A program made the translations under genes and the position numbers. A stretch of DNA of 64,000 bases from Geotalea toluenoxydans JCM 15764 (lineage in GTDB: Bacteria; Desulfobacterota; Desulfuromonadia; Geobacterales; Geobacteraceae). Location of the stretch: positions 171,432-235,431 of the forward strand of contig NZ_BBCJ01000001.1 in the NCBI RefSeq assembly GCF_001311985.1, read 5' to 3'. Of this stretch, positions 39,178-49,229 are shown piece by piece (within the stretch, counting starts at the first letter, position 1; the number at the start of each line of letters is the position of its first letter). The notes below the pieces were generated by a model. The model was not told where the DNA came from and ran no database searches. It worked only from the letters and a program-made list of their open reading frames with translations.

Positions 39178-39993
39178 ATGCAATTCAAATCCATGGTCAT
39201 ATCAAATGTTGAAGTCTCCCCTGATTATTTCAGGATGAGAATGACGGCCCCTCCGGCCATTGTCGAAGCCATACCGGGTCAATTTGTCATGGTCAGGGTG
39301 CGCGACGCCATTGATCCCCTTCTCAGGAGGCCCTTCGGCATTTTCGACCTGGGTACCTTCGCGACGGAATACACCGATTGCGGCAGACAGACCTTCTGTG
39401 AAATTCTTTACAAAGTTGTGGGCAAGGGAACGGAGATGCTTTCTTCCCTGCACCATGGCGACCATCTGGACATTCTTGCCCCGCTGGGAAAGGGATTTGC
39501 TGCCGGTGATCCTGCAGACGAAAAGATTCTGGTCGGTGGCGGAGTCGGTCTTGCCCCCCTTTACTACCTGGCAAAGGAACTGGCAAAGAATTCCAGGGTC
39601 CGGCTTTTTGCCGGAGGCAGAAACAAGGAGGATATCCTCTGCATCACCGAATTTGAACGGCTGGGGGTGGAGACGTATGTTTCCACCGATGACGGTACCT
39701 TAGGGGCGAGTGGTCTTGTCACCGAAGTTCTTGAAAAACATCTGGCAGAGGATAACGGCAGAAAAAGCCTTTTCGCCTGCGGGCCGTTTCCCATGCTTAG
39801 GGCCGTGGCCGGGATCGCCGGCCGTCATGACCTGGAGTGCCAGGTGTCTTTAGAGGCGTATATGGCATGTGGTGTAGGTGCCTGCCTGGGATGTGTCATA
39901 AAAGGCAAAAACCACTCCGATCAGACCCCCGATTTTCGCTGCGTGTGTAAGGATGGGCCGGTATTCTTTTACCAGGACTTGAAGTGGGATTAA
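39178..39993 (+). CDS. pyrK: Dihydroorotate dehydrogenase electron transfer subunit
   Basis: Intact iron-sulphur flavoprotein passing electrons from dihydroorotate (via PyrD) to NAD. It has the FAD-binding segment RRPFGIFDL, the NAD region LVGGGVGLAPLYYLAKEL and LFACGPFPMLRAV, and the [2Fe-2S] ligands in ACGVGACLGCVIKG plus FRCVCKDGPVF. It precedes pyrD, together forming the class 1B heterotetramer used by anaerobes. Confidence 0.95.
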   Translation: MQFKSMVISNVEVSPDYFRMRMTAPPAIVEAIPGQFVMVRVRDAIDPLLRRPFGIFDLGTFATEYTDCGRQTFCEILYKVVGKGTEMLSSLHHGDHLDILAPLGKGFAAGDPADEKILVGGGVGLAPLYYLAKELAKNSRVRLFAGGRNKEDILCITEFERLGVETYVSTDDGTLGASGLVTEVLEKHLAEDNGRKSLFACGPFPMLRAVAGIAGRHDLECQVSLEAYMACGVGACLGCVIKGKNHSDQTPDFRCVCKDGPVFFYQDLKWD

Positions 39994-40026
39994 AAAACTG
40001 CTGATGACTGTATCGAAGGAGATGTG

Positions 40027-40943
40027 ATGGCAAAACCCGACCTGTCGGTTGAAATTTCAGGCATCAAGCTGCGCAACCCGGTAATGACAGCATCCGGCAC
40101 TTTTGGTTATGGGAAAGAGTTTTCCGACTACCTTGACCTGGAGAAGATCGGTGCCATTATCACCAAGGGTTTGTCCCTCCGCCCTAAAGCGGGTAATCCG
40201 ACTCCGCGCATTGTTGAGACCCCTGGCGGTATGCTCAATGCCATCGGCCTGCAGAACGTCGGGATCGATGCTTTCATTGGGGAGAAACTGCCCTTTTTGC
40301 GCACCGTTGATACGCCGGTGATTGTCAACCTATATGGCAATACCCTGGAAGAATACGGGGAGTTGGCGGAAAAACTCGACAGGTTGCCGGAGGTTGCCGG
40401 GCTTGAGGTAAATATTTCCTGCCCCAACGTGAAGCAGGGAGGAATCGTTTTCGGAACCGATCCCAATGCCGCCGCCGAAGTGGTCGGGCTGGTTCGCAGA
40501 TCCACCTCGAAGCCACTGATCATCAAGCTTTCGCCAAATGTTACCGATGTTGTCCGCATGGCAGATGCATGCGTCAGTGCGGGCGCCGATGCGTTGTCAC
40601 TGATAAATACCTTACCGGGATGGCCATTGATCTGCAGAAGCGCCGCCCGATTCTTGCCAATATAACCGGCGGACTCTCCGGTCCTGCGATCAAACCGGTG
40701 GCATTAAGGATGGTCTGGCAGGTATCACAGGCTATGGCTGTTCCCATCATCGGCATCGGTGGTATAATGTCGGCAACGGATGCCCTGGAATTCATACTTG
40801 CCGGAGCGACTGCCGTCCAGGTGGGCACGGCAAATTTCCTTGATCCCTCGGCAGCCCAGACCATTGCTGCCGGCATTGAAGATTACCTGGCAAAGAACGG
40901 TATTGCAGACGTCAAGGAGTTGATCGGGGCTTTGAAAATCTGA
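40027..40943 (+). CDS. pyrD: Dihydroorotate dehydrogenase catalytic subunit, class 1B (frameshifted)
   Basis: FMN enzyme oxidising dihydroorotate to orotate in pyrimidine synthesis. [16 protein letters not shown] start region ([13 protein letters not shown]), FMN-site NVSCPN-type sequence ([13 protein letters not shown], with the catalytic-region Cys) and [27 protein letters not shown], quoted in part. One A is missing near 40613 (TTACC to TTAACC), which restores [20 protein letters not shown] 40027 follows AAGGAG by five bases; GTG at 40024 is less likely. Forms a unit with pyrK. Confidence 0.94.
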
Positions 40944-40967
40944 CCTAAGCTAGCTGCAGGATACCCG

Positions 40968-40999
40968 AAAAGGCGGAGAATGATTTCCCCGCCTTTTTT
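40968..40999 (+). terminator. Rho-independent terminator after pyrD
   Basis: Stem AAAAGGCGG / CCGCCTTTT with partly paired GGAGAA / TTTCC inside and a TTTTTT run. It separates the pyrimidine genes from epmB. Confidence 0.75.
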
Positions 41000-41018
41000 C
41001 ATTTCAAGGAATAAATGC

Positions 41019-42061
41019 ATGAACCGTTGGCAAAAAAATCTGCAAACCTGTGTTACCGCACCGGATGAATTGTCACCGCTTTTCAATCTGGATACTGAAG
41101 ACATCGCACAGGTGGTGAAACGCTATCCAATGAGGATAACACGCTATTACCTGGGGTTGGTAGAGAGGCCCGGCGACGCATCTGGCGCCAATGTATACCG
41201 GACCCCCTTGAATTTGAGGATCAAGCCCAGATGGAAGACCCCCTCGATGAAGAACTGCTCAGCCCGGTACCCGGATTGATACATCGTTATCCGGACCGTG
41301 TTGTGTGGCTAGTTTCCTCTGTCTGTGCAGTTTACTGCCGTTTCTGCATGCGCAAACGGCGGGTTGGCTGTACAGAAGCCACAGGAACCGGCACGCGGCA
41401 GGCGGCACTTGCATATATAGCCAATCATCCGGAAATCAGGGATGTGATATTGTCCGGAGGGGATCCGCTTCTCCTGGAGGACGATGCCCTGGAGGAAATA
41501 CTGTCCGGCCTGAGACGGATACCCCACGTGGAGATCATCAGGATCGGCACGAGAACAACGGTTACCTTGCCGGAAAGGATTACCACCGGTCTCTGTCGAA
41601 TGCTGAAAAAATTTCATCCGATTTATGTAAATACCCATTTCAACCACCCAAAAGAGATCACCGCCGCATCGGCTCGGGCATGTGCCAGGCTTGCCGATGC
41701 CGGCATTCCACTGGGGAACCAGACCGTGCTTCTGAAGGGAATCAATGACGACCCACAGGTGATGAAGCGGCTCATGCAGCTTTTGCTGAAAATCAGGGTC
41801 AAGCCCTACTATCTCCATCAGATGGATCTGGTCAGAGGAACGGCGCACTTCCGAACAAGCATAGACCGGGGCCTACAGATTATGGAAGGGCTGCGGGGAC
41901 ATACTTCGGGGCTTGCATCGCCATATTATGCAATAGACCTGGAAGGGGGGAAGGGGAAAGTGCCGCTTTTGCCGGAATATGTGAGGCGGGATGATGATAG
42001 TCTCCTGATCAGGAGTTATCGAGGTGAAGTGGTTAGGTACCGGGACGTGGAAAAATCATAG
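41019..42061 (+). CDS. epmB: EF-P beta-lysylation protein EpmB, lysine 2,3-aminomutase-like (frameshifted)
   Basis: Radical SAM enzyme converting alpha-lysine to beta-lysine for EF-P modification. The cluster motif is CAVYCRFCMRKR (Cys-x3-Cys-x2-Cys), followed by VILSGGDPLLLEDD, RIGTRTTVTLPERIT and PYYLHQMDLVRGTAHF, all typical of aminomutases. One base is missing near 41180, restoring DAIWRQCIPDPLEFED. About 347 residues, the EpmB size, shorter than clostridial KamA. The facing genes are efp and epmA, so EpmB is preferred to a catabolic KamA. Confidence 0.88.
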
Positions 42062-42979
42062 GTCCTCGTTGGTAAAAGATACTACTCCATCGATTTCCGG
42101 AACGTCGAGAAGAAGCATGACAAGCCTGTCAACACCCAGTGCGATGCCGGCGGCCGGCCCCATCCCAGACAATTCATCAAGAAATCTGTCCGGCGACGGA
42201 TAGGCCGTTTTACCCATTGAAGCCCTGAATTCGGCTTCTTTTGCGAACCTTTCCCTTTGTTCCTGGCTATCGTTTAGCTCAGAAAAGCCGTTTGCCAGCT
42301 CGATTCCTCCCATATACAGCTCAAAGCGCTCCGCCAGTTTCCGGTTTTCCTTTTTCAGGCGGGCAAGAGCTCCTCGTGCAGCAGGGTAATCGTAGATAAA
42401 AGTAGGGTGGTTAACACCAAGATTAGGTTCTATATCGTTAACCATCAGTTCATCGAAAAGGTCCTTTTCCTCAGCTTCTTCCACAGACATGGCAGTATAA
42501 CGGAGAAAAGCCTCTTCAACGGTAATTTTTTCCCAGGGAGCTTCCAGTTCAATGATCTTGCCCAGATAGGATATGCCGGCGCTTTTGTGCACAGCACATG
42601 ACAGAAACCGCACCAAGGCCTCGCAGTCATCCATCAGATCACGGTAGTCGGACTCAAGTCTATACCACTCCAGCATGGTAAACTCAGGAAGGTGCCGTTT
42701 CCCGCGTTCTCCCTCTCTCCAGCAACGGCATATCTGGAAGATGCGCTCGTAGCCCGCAGCCAGCATTCGCTTCATGCAAAGCTCCGGAGATGTCTGGAGA
42801 AACCAGTTTCCTGAAGGAACGGCATCGATATGGGATTCGGGCGCAGGAGCGGGAATGCGAAGGGGGGTATCCACTTCAAGATACCCCCCTTCGTTAAAAA
42901 ACTGCCTGATTTTCTGGATTATAAGACTTCTGCCCTTGAGTGCCTCTTTACGATTGGCCAAGGACCTGTTTTGCACCAT
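42056..42979 (-). CDS. epmA: EF-P lysine ligase EpmA (GenX/PoxA)
   Basis: Intact 307-residue LysRS-like enzyme lacking the anticodon-binding domain. It attaches beta-lysine to EF-P. Class II tRNA-synthetase motifs are present: motif 1 region GYLEVDTPLRIPAPAPESHI in part, motif 2 CRCWREGERGKRHLPEFTMLEWYR in part, motif 3 GIALGVDRLVMLLL. It starts four bases after efp on the same strand and its stop overlaps the convergent epmB stop by six bases. Confidence 0.95.
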   Translation of the reverse strand: MVQNRSLANRKEALKGRSLIIQKIRQFFNEGGYLEVDTPLRIPAPAPESHIDAVPSGNWFLQTSPELCMKRMLAAGYERIFQICRCWREGERGKRHLPEFTMLEWYRLESDYRDLMDDCEALVRFLSCAVHKSAGISYLGKIIELEAPWEKITVEEAFLRYTAMSVEEAEEKDLFDELMVNDIEPNLGVNHPTFIYDYPAARGALARLKKENRKLAERFELYMGGIELANGFSELNDSQEQRERFAKEAEFRASMGKTAYPSPDRFLDELSGMGPAAGIALGVDRLVMLLLDVPEIDGVVSFTNEDL

Positions 42980-42983
42980 CCAG

Positions 42984-43547
42984 TTATCCTTTTACCCTGG
43001 TCGAGTACTCTCCGGTGCGGGTATCTATGGTTATAAGCTCCCCTTCTTCAATGAAGGGGGGAACACGCAAGGTATAACCGGTCTCTACCGTTGCCGGTTT
43101 GGAATCACTGCCAGAGGTGTCTCCCTTGGCCCATGGATCTGTCTGAACAACACGCAGATTGACAAAGTTGGGAACATCGACACCAATCGCCTTGTCCTTA
43201 AAAAGAAGTACATCGACCGGGAGATTGTCGATCAGGTAGTTTTTAGCGTCTCCGAGAGCGTTTTCATCCACATGGAACTGTTCGAAGGACTGGTTATCCA
43301 TAAAGCAGTAATGATCATCTTCCTTGTAAAGGTATTGCATCTTGCGGTCTTCAAGGCTGGCAGGTTCGAAGGTTTCACCGGAACGATATGTTCTGTCAAG
43401 GATAGTGCCGTTAATCATATTGCGCATTTTTGTACGATAAAGGGCTTGTCCCTTGCCGGGTTTGGCAAAATCGAAGGCGATGACGATATATGGATCGCCG
43501 TCGAGGGTAATTTTCAATCCTTTTCTCAGGTCCGCGACTGTGTACAT
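42984..43547 (-). CDS. efp: Translation elongation factor P
   Basis: Intact 187-residue factor that relieves ribosome stalling at polyproline. Domain I has KPGKGQA with the modifiable Lys32; the C-terminal OB domain includes LRVPPFIEEGELITIDTRTG. The Lys is in the correct position for beta-lysylation, agreeing with the nearby epmA and epmB. Transcribed with epmA. Confidence 0.97.
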   Translation of the reverse strand: MYTVADLRKGLKITLDGDPYIVIAFDFAKPGKGQALYRTKMRNMINGTILDRTYRSGETFEPASLEDRKMQYLYKEDDHYCFMDNQSFEQFHVDENALGDAKNYLIDNLPVDVLLFKDKAIGVDVPNFVNLRVVQTDPWAKGDTSGSDSKPATVETGYTLRVPPFIEEGELITIDTRTGEYSTRVKG

Positions 43548-43657
43548 TTTTGCTTCCTCTATTCCAATATAAATGGAGTTTTGCCTTATAAAGGCAACTT
43601 ATGACCGGCACGTTAAAACGCAGAGGTTATTTAAAGATGATTCGATTTGATGGCGGG

Positions 43658-43876
43658 TTATTTTGCTCGATAGGTTATACGGCCCCTGCTCAAATCATAT
43701 GGGGATAGTTCGACGGTAACCTTGTCGCCGGGAAGGATCTTGATGAAATACTTGCGCATTTTGCCGGAAATATGGGCGAGGACGATATGGTCGTTTTCCA
43801 ATTTCACCTTGAACATTGCATTTGGCAGTGGTTCAATGACAGTTCCTTCAACTTCTATGGCCTCTTCTTTACTCAT
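43658..43876 (-). CDS. infA: Translation initiation factor IF-1
   Basis: Intact 72-residue S1-fold protein blocking the ribosomal A site during initiation. Begins [20 protein letters not shown] and ends [12 protein letters not shown], with the conserved [21 protein letters not shown] between. Located 110 bases upstream of efp on the same strand, grouping two translation factors. Confidence 0.97.
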   Translation of the reverse strand: MSKEEAIEVEGTVIEPLPNAMFKVKLENDHIVLAHISGKMRKYFIKILPGDKVTVELSPYDLSRGRITYRAK

Positions 43877-44057
43877 CTCAGCTCCTTAAGATCCCGTTTT
43901 CAACCGCAAATTATACGAGATGCTGCAACCAATTGCAACCATTGTTTTCTTTTTCATGTCAACCCGCCACGACAAGCTCTGCGATAAATGCCTTTACAAA
44001 ACAATAAAAACCATATTATTAGTAACTTACACATAATTGTAAAAGGGACGTACTTTC

Positions 44058-44462
44058 ATGCACAACTGCTGTCAGGAGAAGCTATTCCGGAATGAAACCT
44101 TAAACATCACCTGTCGGGACCTTTCGCATCGATATTTTGGAGATTTTCATGTGGTTTCTCTTGAAATTAAATGCGAAATGGATATACTGCCTCGTCATTT
44201 TAAAAACGTATCGATTCCCGAAGAAATCAAGTCCGCCATCGGCGAAAAAATTACTATCCTCAGGAAAATACAGCAAATGGGGGTTCCCTCGGCACGAGTA
44301 AACCAGGTGAAAGATGAAATTATTCACAACTTCAAACGAAATTCACTTCCCTATTTTACCTCGTCTTCCTTCCCTGCAAAGGCCATATTGTCTGAAATTC
44401 GTAAATCGAGAAAATCCGATCATATTTCTGCTGCAACCATTGAATTTCTATGCGCCAGGTAG
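44058..44462 (+). CDS. Hypothetical protein, 134 residues
   Basis: No family recognised. Begins MHNCCQEKLF with adjacent Cys, is basic and rich in Ile/Lys, and ends ISAATIEFLCAR. AAAGGGACG lies eight bases upstream of the ATG. Its end overlaps the RNA methyltransferase start by 13 bases, which suggests coupled expression and supports it being real. Confidence 0.6.
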   Translation: MHNCCQEKLFRNETLNITCRDLSHRYFGDFHVVSLEIKCEMDILPRHFKNVSIPEEIKSAIGEKITILRKIQQMGVPSARVNQVKDEIIHNFKRNSLPYFTSSSFPAKAILSEIRKSRKSDHISAATIEFLCAR

Positions 44463-45763
44463 AAGTCGCCATTGAAAAGCTCGCCAATGGCGGTGCCGGC
44501 TTCGGCCGTTGTGACGGGAAGGCCTTCTTTGTACCCTTTACAGCTCCCGGGGATGTTGCCCGCGTTCGCATCACCTGTGAAAAAAGGTCCTATGCCGAGG
44601 GCGAACTGATCGAACTGGTAAGTTCTTCTGCGCTAAGGGTAAAACCACCGTGCCCTGTCTTCGGCATATGCGGCGGATGCAACTGGCAGCATATGGAGTA
44701 TTCAAGCCAGATCAGGGAAAAGACCCAGATATTTGCCGACCTGTTATGGCGGGCGGCGCGTATTTCGCCGGAAACCCTTTTGCCGCTTTTGCGGGCGCCA
44801 GATCCCTATGGATACAGGTCAAGGGTGCAGTTAAAGGTAAATTGCCAGGGAGGGAAGACCCGCTTGGGCTTTTACCGGCCGAAGTCCCATCAAGTGGTAG
44901 ATATTCCGGGACATTGCGCCATTACCCACAAAAGCATCAATGATACTCTGGAAAGTCTGCGCTTGCTACTGGAAGGGTGTCCTGATCCAGGTAACATAAA
45001 CCAGATCGACATAGCCAGGGGGGATGACGAAAGCATCAGTGTCATTGTCAACTATGCAGGTGCTTCTGTCGCTGAAGTCTCGGAGTATCTCCTGCAGTAC
45101 AGGGAAATCTCTGACTTGATCGGTTCCATGTTTGTCAGGCATAAAAACAGCACAACCAGTATTTTCGGCACTGAGCATCTTTCCTACAGAATCAGGGGAA
45201 ATATGCTGCCAGGTGGGTCTGAAAAGACGCTATTCTTCAGCAAAGATGCATTTTCTCAGATAAATTACCAACAAAATATGCAGTTGATTAGTGTCGTCTC
45301 GGATTTCGCCGCCCTGACCGGCAAGGAAAAGGTTCTCGATCTTTATTGCGGCAATGGTAACTTTTCCATACCTCTGGCTGATAGGGCAGCACATGTCACG
45401 GGTTTTGAAGGATATGAGCCTTCCATTGCCGATGCCAGAAAGAATGCTGAGTGGAATGGTGTGACGAATATTTCCTTTCATTGCAGTGATTCATTGGCCG
45501 CTGTCAAAAAACTTGCTGCCGCCGGAGAGACTTTTGATGTGGTTGTGCTCGATCCCCCTAGAAATGGTGCAGCAGAAGTGATGCACCACATCCAGGCACT
45601 CGATGCCGACAGAATTATCTACGTTTCATGTGATCCGGCGACCCTCGCCCGTGATTTGGATATTTTGAAAAAAAAGAGTTTCCAAGTGATAAGTATCCAG
45701 GGTGTCGACATGTTTCCCCAGACATACCACTTGGAAAGTGTCACACTACTGACAAAAAGTTGA
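44450..45763 (+). CDS. rlmD: 23S rRNA (uracil-5-)-methyltransferase, RumA/RlmD family
   Basis: Intact 437-residue enzyme making 5-methyluridine in rRNA. A TRAM domain (IEKLANGGAGFGRCDGKAFFVPF in part) comes first, then the Fe-S ligand pattern CPVFGICGGCNWQH, the SAM site VLDLYCGNGNFSIPLA, and the catalytic Cys in VSCDPATLARDL with general-base Glu near ESVTLL. RlmD versus RlmCD-type specificity is not decided. Confidence 0.93.
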   Translation: MRQVEVAIEKLANGGAGFGRCDGKAFFVPFTAPGDVARVRITCEKRSYAEGELIELVSSSALRVKPPCPVFGICGGCNWQHMEYSSQIREKTQIFADLLWRAARISPETLLPLLRAPDPYGYRSRVQLKVNCQGGKTRLGFYRPKSHQVVDIPGHCAITHKSINDTLESLRLLLEGCPDPGNINQIDIARGDDESISVIVNYAGASVAEVSEYLLQYREISDLIGSMFVRHKNSTTSIFGTEHLSYRIRGNMLPGGSEKTLFFSKDAFSQINYQQNMQLISVVSDFAALTGKEKVLDLYCGNGNFSIPLADRAAHVTGFEGYEPSIADARKNAEWNGVTNISFHCSDSLAAVKKLAAAGETFDVVVLDPPRNGAAEVMHHIQALDADRIIYVSCDPATLARDLDILKKKSFQVISIQGVDMFPQTYHLESVTLLTKS

Positions 45764-45779
45764 CCAGAACGGGAGGTAT

Positions 45780-46805
45780 ATGTTCAGTCTTTTCAAAAAG
45801 GATTATCGGCATTATCTGGCAAAAGGGGAGAAGTATTTACAACAGGGACGGTATGTGGACGCAAAATTTTCCTTCCACAAGGCGTTGGAAACAGTGGATA
45901 AGTCCAGCGGCGAAGGAAAAAGTAACGAGGCCTGGTTGCTGACAAAATTGTCAGGAATTAATAACTCCCTAGCCGCGATGAATCTCAAGGAAGCAGAGTA
46001 TGCAGTAAATTGCGGGAATCATGGAAAAGCTGACGAACATCTGCAGATCGTCATGGAACTGGCAGAAGACGTAACCCTTAGGGAAAAGGCTGAAAAACTT
46101 ACGGCTAATTTAGTTAGCCGAAATGATATTCATAACTTAAGCAATAATAATAATGCCTGTTCCAGCTGCAAAGGGTCTCACGTCCAAACATCTGAAAGCA
46201 TGGAAAGCAGCTTTCATGCTGATTCACATCTGTCCATGGAGGAGAAATTCGATCTTCTGACCAGCACGTTACCAGCGCCTCTTCCTGAACGCTACGCCTC
46301 TTTGGGAAAGGAATTTGCATGTTGCTACCTGTCCATTAATGACGGCGAAGATGACAAAGCACAGCCGATACTGGAACAACTTCTGCAACACACTGAAGAT
46401 GATATTCTGTATTATGAGCTAGCCTTAATAAAATTCAGGCAGAATGATTTCATCAACTGTGAACAATATCTGAAAAGAGCCATTGCAATAAACTCGCAAA
46501 ACCCGTTATGCTATCTGGCACTTGTTCAACTGAAGATCGAGTCTGGTAGTTTTGCCGATGCCATACCTCTGTTGGAACATATGATAATGTCCAATCTTCT
46601 TTCAGGACAGGCACAGATCATTCTCGGTGATGTCTATGCCATGCTCGGTGAAGATGTAAAAGCTTCCGAAATTTTTTCTGTGGCACTGTCCTTGCCGGGT
46701 ATCTCACGTGAGGCAGCCGAAAGGCTGGTGCCTTTACTCTTAAAGCAGGATAGGGTACCAGAAGCCGAATACATCAAAAAACAATTTCTCAAGAAATGCT
46801 GTTGA
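45780..46805 (+). CDS. Tetratricopeptide repeat protein, 341 residues
   Basis: Intact soluble TPR protein. An N-terminal TPR pair (DYRHYLAKGEKYLQQGRYVDAKF in part), a low-complexity spacer rich in Asn/Ser with CSSC, and C-terminal TPRs (YASLGKEFACCYLSINDGED, LCYLALVQLKIESGSFADAIPLL in parts). GGGAGG precedes the ATG. Seventeen bases after rlmD; interaction role presumed, partner unknown. Confidence 0.85.
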   Translation: MFSLFKKDYRHYLAKGEKYLQQGRYVDAKFSFHKALETVDKSSGEGKSNEAWLLTKLSGINNSLAAMNLKEAEYAVNCGNHGKADEHLQIVMELAEDVTLREKAEKLTANLVSRNDIHNLSNNNNACSSCKGSHVQTSESMESSFHADSHLSMEEKFDLLTSTLPAPLPERYASLGKEFACCYLSINDGEDDKAQPILEQLLQHTEDDILYYELALIKFRQNDFINCEQYLKRAIAINSQNPLCYLALVQLKIESGSFADAIPLLEHMIMSNLLSGQAQIILGDVYAMLGEDVKASEIFSVALSLPGISREAAERLVPLLLKQDRVPEAEYIKKQFLKKCC

Positions 46806-46842
46806 ATATTTGTTACATCAATTCTGGTGGAGGCTGTGAAAT

Positions 46843-47117
46843 ATGAACAAATCTGAATTAATCGAGCTCTGGCCGCTAAAAAAGGTTTGTCCTACAAAAA
46901 AGCTGAAGAAATAATAAATTCCATTTTTGAATCCATGACCAATGCGCTTTTGACCGGTGACAGAATTGAGATCAGGGGATTTGGCAGTTTTGTCGTCAAG
47001 TCTTACCAATCCTATATGGGAAGAAATCCGAAAACGGGCGAATCCATAGCCGTCAAATCGAAAAAACTGCCATTCTTCAAGGTCGGTAAAGAACTCAAGG
47101 AAAAGGTTTCCGGCTGA
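46843..47117 (+). CDS. HU/IHF-family DNA-binding protein (frameshifted near the start)
   Basis: Nucleoid protein of the HU/IHF fold. ATG 46843 follows GGTGGAGG. It starts MNKSELIE and breaks; one G near 46866 (GAGCT to GAGGCT) restores ALAAKKGLSYKKAEEIINS. The arm motif is IEIRGFGSFVVKSYQSYMGRNPKTGE, quoted in part, and it ends FFKVGKELKEKV. About 91 residues, like IHF-beta or HU. The frame without correction lacks the first helix. Confidence 0.92.
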
Positions 47118-47181
47118 ACTTGTTGTTTCGGGTTTTAATTGCTGACGGCATTTAAGCTATGGTTATTACTGTGTTAATTAC

Positions 47182-48775
47182 ATGAGAATCTTCCTTCTAA
47201 TTTTTATTTTATCTTTAGTCTCTGCCCAGGCTTTGGCCAACCCCACGCAAACAGGTGTCACAGGGCTTATCAACGTTCCAAGCGCTGATACCCTCGATGC
47301 CGGCAATATTTGCGTCGGTGTGTGGGGAAATGTCGGTAAAGCAGCAGGCAAAGACTTTGCAATTATGCCGGCTACGATCACTCTAGGTATAGGCTCATTC
47401 TGGGAAATTTACGGAACCTACCCGAACCTGCTGTTCAATGGTCAAGAAAGCAGGTCAGGTAGAGGAACCGCTGACATCGGCTCCAAGATCAGATTTTTCG
47501 GCAAACGCAATTCAAATATTAAACTTGCGGGCGACGTATTTTTACAGAGACATGTTTCCGAAGATATGACCATAGACGGCGCCACAGATATTGGCGGCAG
47601 GCTTATTGCGTCATTGAAAATGGACTGTGAGTTTCCATCTCAACGGCGGCTACCTGTCAACCGATGCTGGTGAAAAGGAATATATCTACGGCGGTGGAGT
47701 TGAATATCTTCTTACTCCAAAAACCAAAGTGACCCTGGAATTAACAGGAAAGGGTTCAGCTCCTGTCGAAGCACTTGTCGGCTTGCAATATTATCTATCA
47801 CCGCATCTTACTTTGAATTTGGCAGGTGGAGGGGGTATTACAGCCGGTAGCCCTGACTGGCGAGCAATTGTAGGTTTCAGCACTTGTCAGGGGGTTGGTA
47901 ATTATATCAAAACAATACCGACAATTGCTTCCGAGGAAGAGGAAAAAGATAAAAAAGCCCAGGTGGTCAGGCCGGTTAAAATAATGCCGATCAGTTCCTT
48001 GATCAAGACGGCATTGCCAGCTGTACCGGTCAGTAAACTGGAAGTGCCTGTTGACCCTGATAAGGAAGAAATCGTTATAAAACCCTTCGGCCAGATAGTA
48101 ATTCCTGCGCAACCGGTTGCTCCTCCTGTCGTTTTGCCTCTGATGCCCCGTGAACCTAAAGCGCAGCCGGTCCAACCGAAAGTCCAGCCGCAGGTTCAGC
48201 CAGTAGTACAACCCAAGGTTCAGGAACCTAAAATAACAAAGCTGGAAACTGAAATAACGGTAGAACCTAAAAAGGAAATTCCCACGAATCTTAATCCCAT
48301 AGAGGAATCAACAGCTGAAGGCGTATCGCCACTTTACGGAATTGAGACCAGGGGAGACAGCCTGGAAATATCCACCGCCAAGGCTGCACCCATTGCAACC
48401 AAGATGTTGGTTTATCGCAAATTCCGCTTTGCCGACATCATGTTCGAATTCGGCCAGGCGGATTTGTCCAACGAGGTTAAAAAATCCCTGTCCGAGGTGG
48501 CAGAACAGGCCCGTACTGACAAGAATTGGACCTATATGCGCATTGACGGCCATACCGACAGTATCGGCTCAACTGGCTACAATATGGATCTTTCCGTTAA
48601 ACGGGCAATAGCCATAGCCAGCTATTTGATCATCAAAGAGGGCATCGATCCTTCGAAGGTATTTATCAAAGGGCTCGGCAAATCAAAACTGATAGGTGAC
48701 AACAGCACCACCGAGGGACGAAGGTTGAACCGGCGTTTCGAGATTCTTTTCCTGGTGCCGAAGGGAAATAAATGA
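47182..48775 (+). CDS. Outer-membrane protein with Pro-rich linker and OmpA C-terminal domain (frameshifted)
   Basis: Exported envelope protein of about 531 residues. Signal peptide ends SAQALA. The N-terminal half has PTQTGVTGLINVPSADTLDAG, resembling YjbH-type beta-barrels. A Pro/Gln/Val-rich linker (repeated QPKVQP-like units) leads to an OmpA-like peptidoglycan-binding domain with IDGHTDSIGS and RRLNRRFEIL. Frames differ by two bases; adding AC near 47624 (GACTG to GACACTG) gives KMDTVSFHLNGGY. Likely links outer membrane to cell wall. Overlaps the next gene by four bases. Confidence 0.85.
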
Positions 48776-49197
48776 GAAGTCTTCTTTTTATATGCTGCCT
48801 ACTGATAATAAGTAGTCATTGGCTGGTTTTTGCCGAAGAGGGTAACAGTTTCTCGGAAGACTCCCTGTTGGTCGGAGAAGCAGTCGTGAAATCGGAATCT
48901 TTCAAGAAAGACAAAAATGCCATGCGCAGCGTGGATGCCATGGTTCCTCTTTTAAGAAAACTGGGTAAGGGGAAGGTTGTGAGGATTGAGGGAAGCTTCG
49001 CTCCAAGCCTGAACAAGGCTGAAAAAGTCAAAAAATCACTGAACCTTGCCAAAGAAGTGGAACAGTATCTTCGCCAGAAGCACAAGCTACCCCTTGACTT
49101 GTACATAGCCACTCAGGATGATATTGTTGATAAGCATTCACGAAAATCTGTACGGATCCTGGTTTTTCAGACGGAATTCAGCGAGGCCAGATTATAA
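48772..49197 (+). CDS. Exported small protein with a degenerate OmpA-like domain
   Basis: Intact 141-residue protein starting at an ATGA overlap with the OmpA gene. A signal peptide (LLFICCLLIISSHWLVFA) is followed by a domain whose order of elements mirrors the OmpA domain just upstream: VVRIEGSFAPS, a long LAKEVEQYLRQK helix and RKSVRILVF. The DGHTD and Arg residues that grip peptidoglycan are missing, so it is probably a non-binding paralogue or a partner. Confidence 0.65.
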   Translation: MRSLLFICCLLIISSHWLVFAEEGNSFSEDSLLVGEAVVKSESFKKDKNAMRSVDAMVPLLRKLGKGKVVRIEGSFAPSLNKAEKVKKSLNLAKEVEQYLRQKHKLPLDLYIATQDDIVDKHSRKSVRILVFQTEFSEARL

Positions 49198-49229
49198 AAT
49201 TGCACCCGAATTTCAAAGGGAGAAACACC

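Noticed and set aside
41019..42061. Catabolic lysine 2,3-aminomutase (KamA)
   Set aside because: Length and the facing efp and epmA genes fit EpmB; no lysine fermentation genes are nearby.
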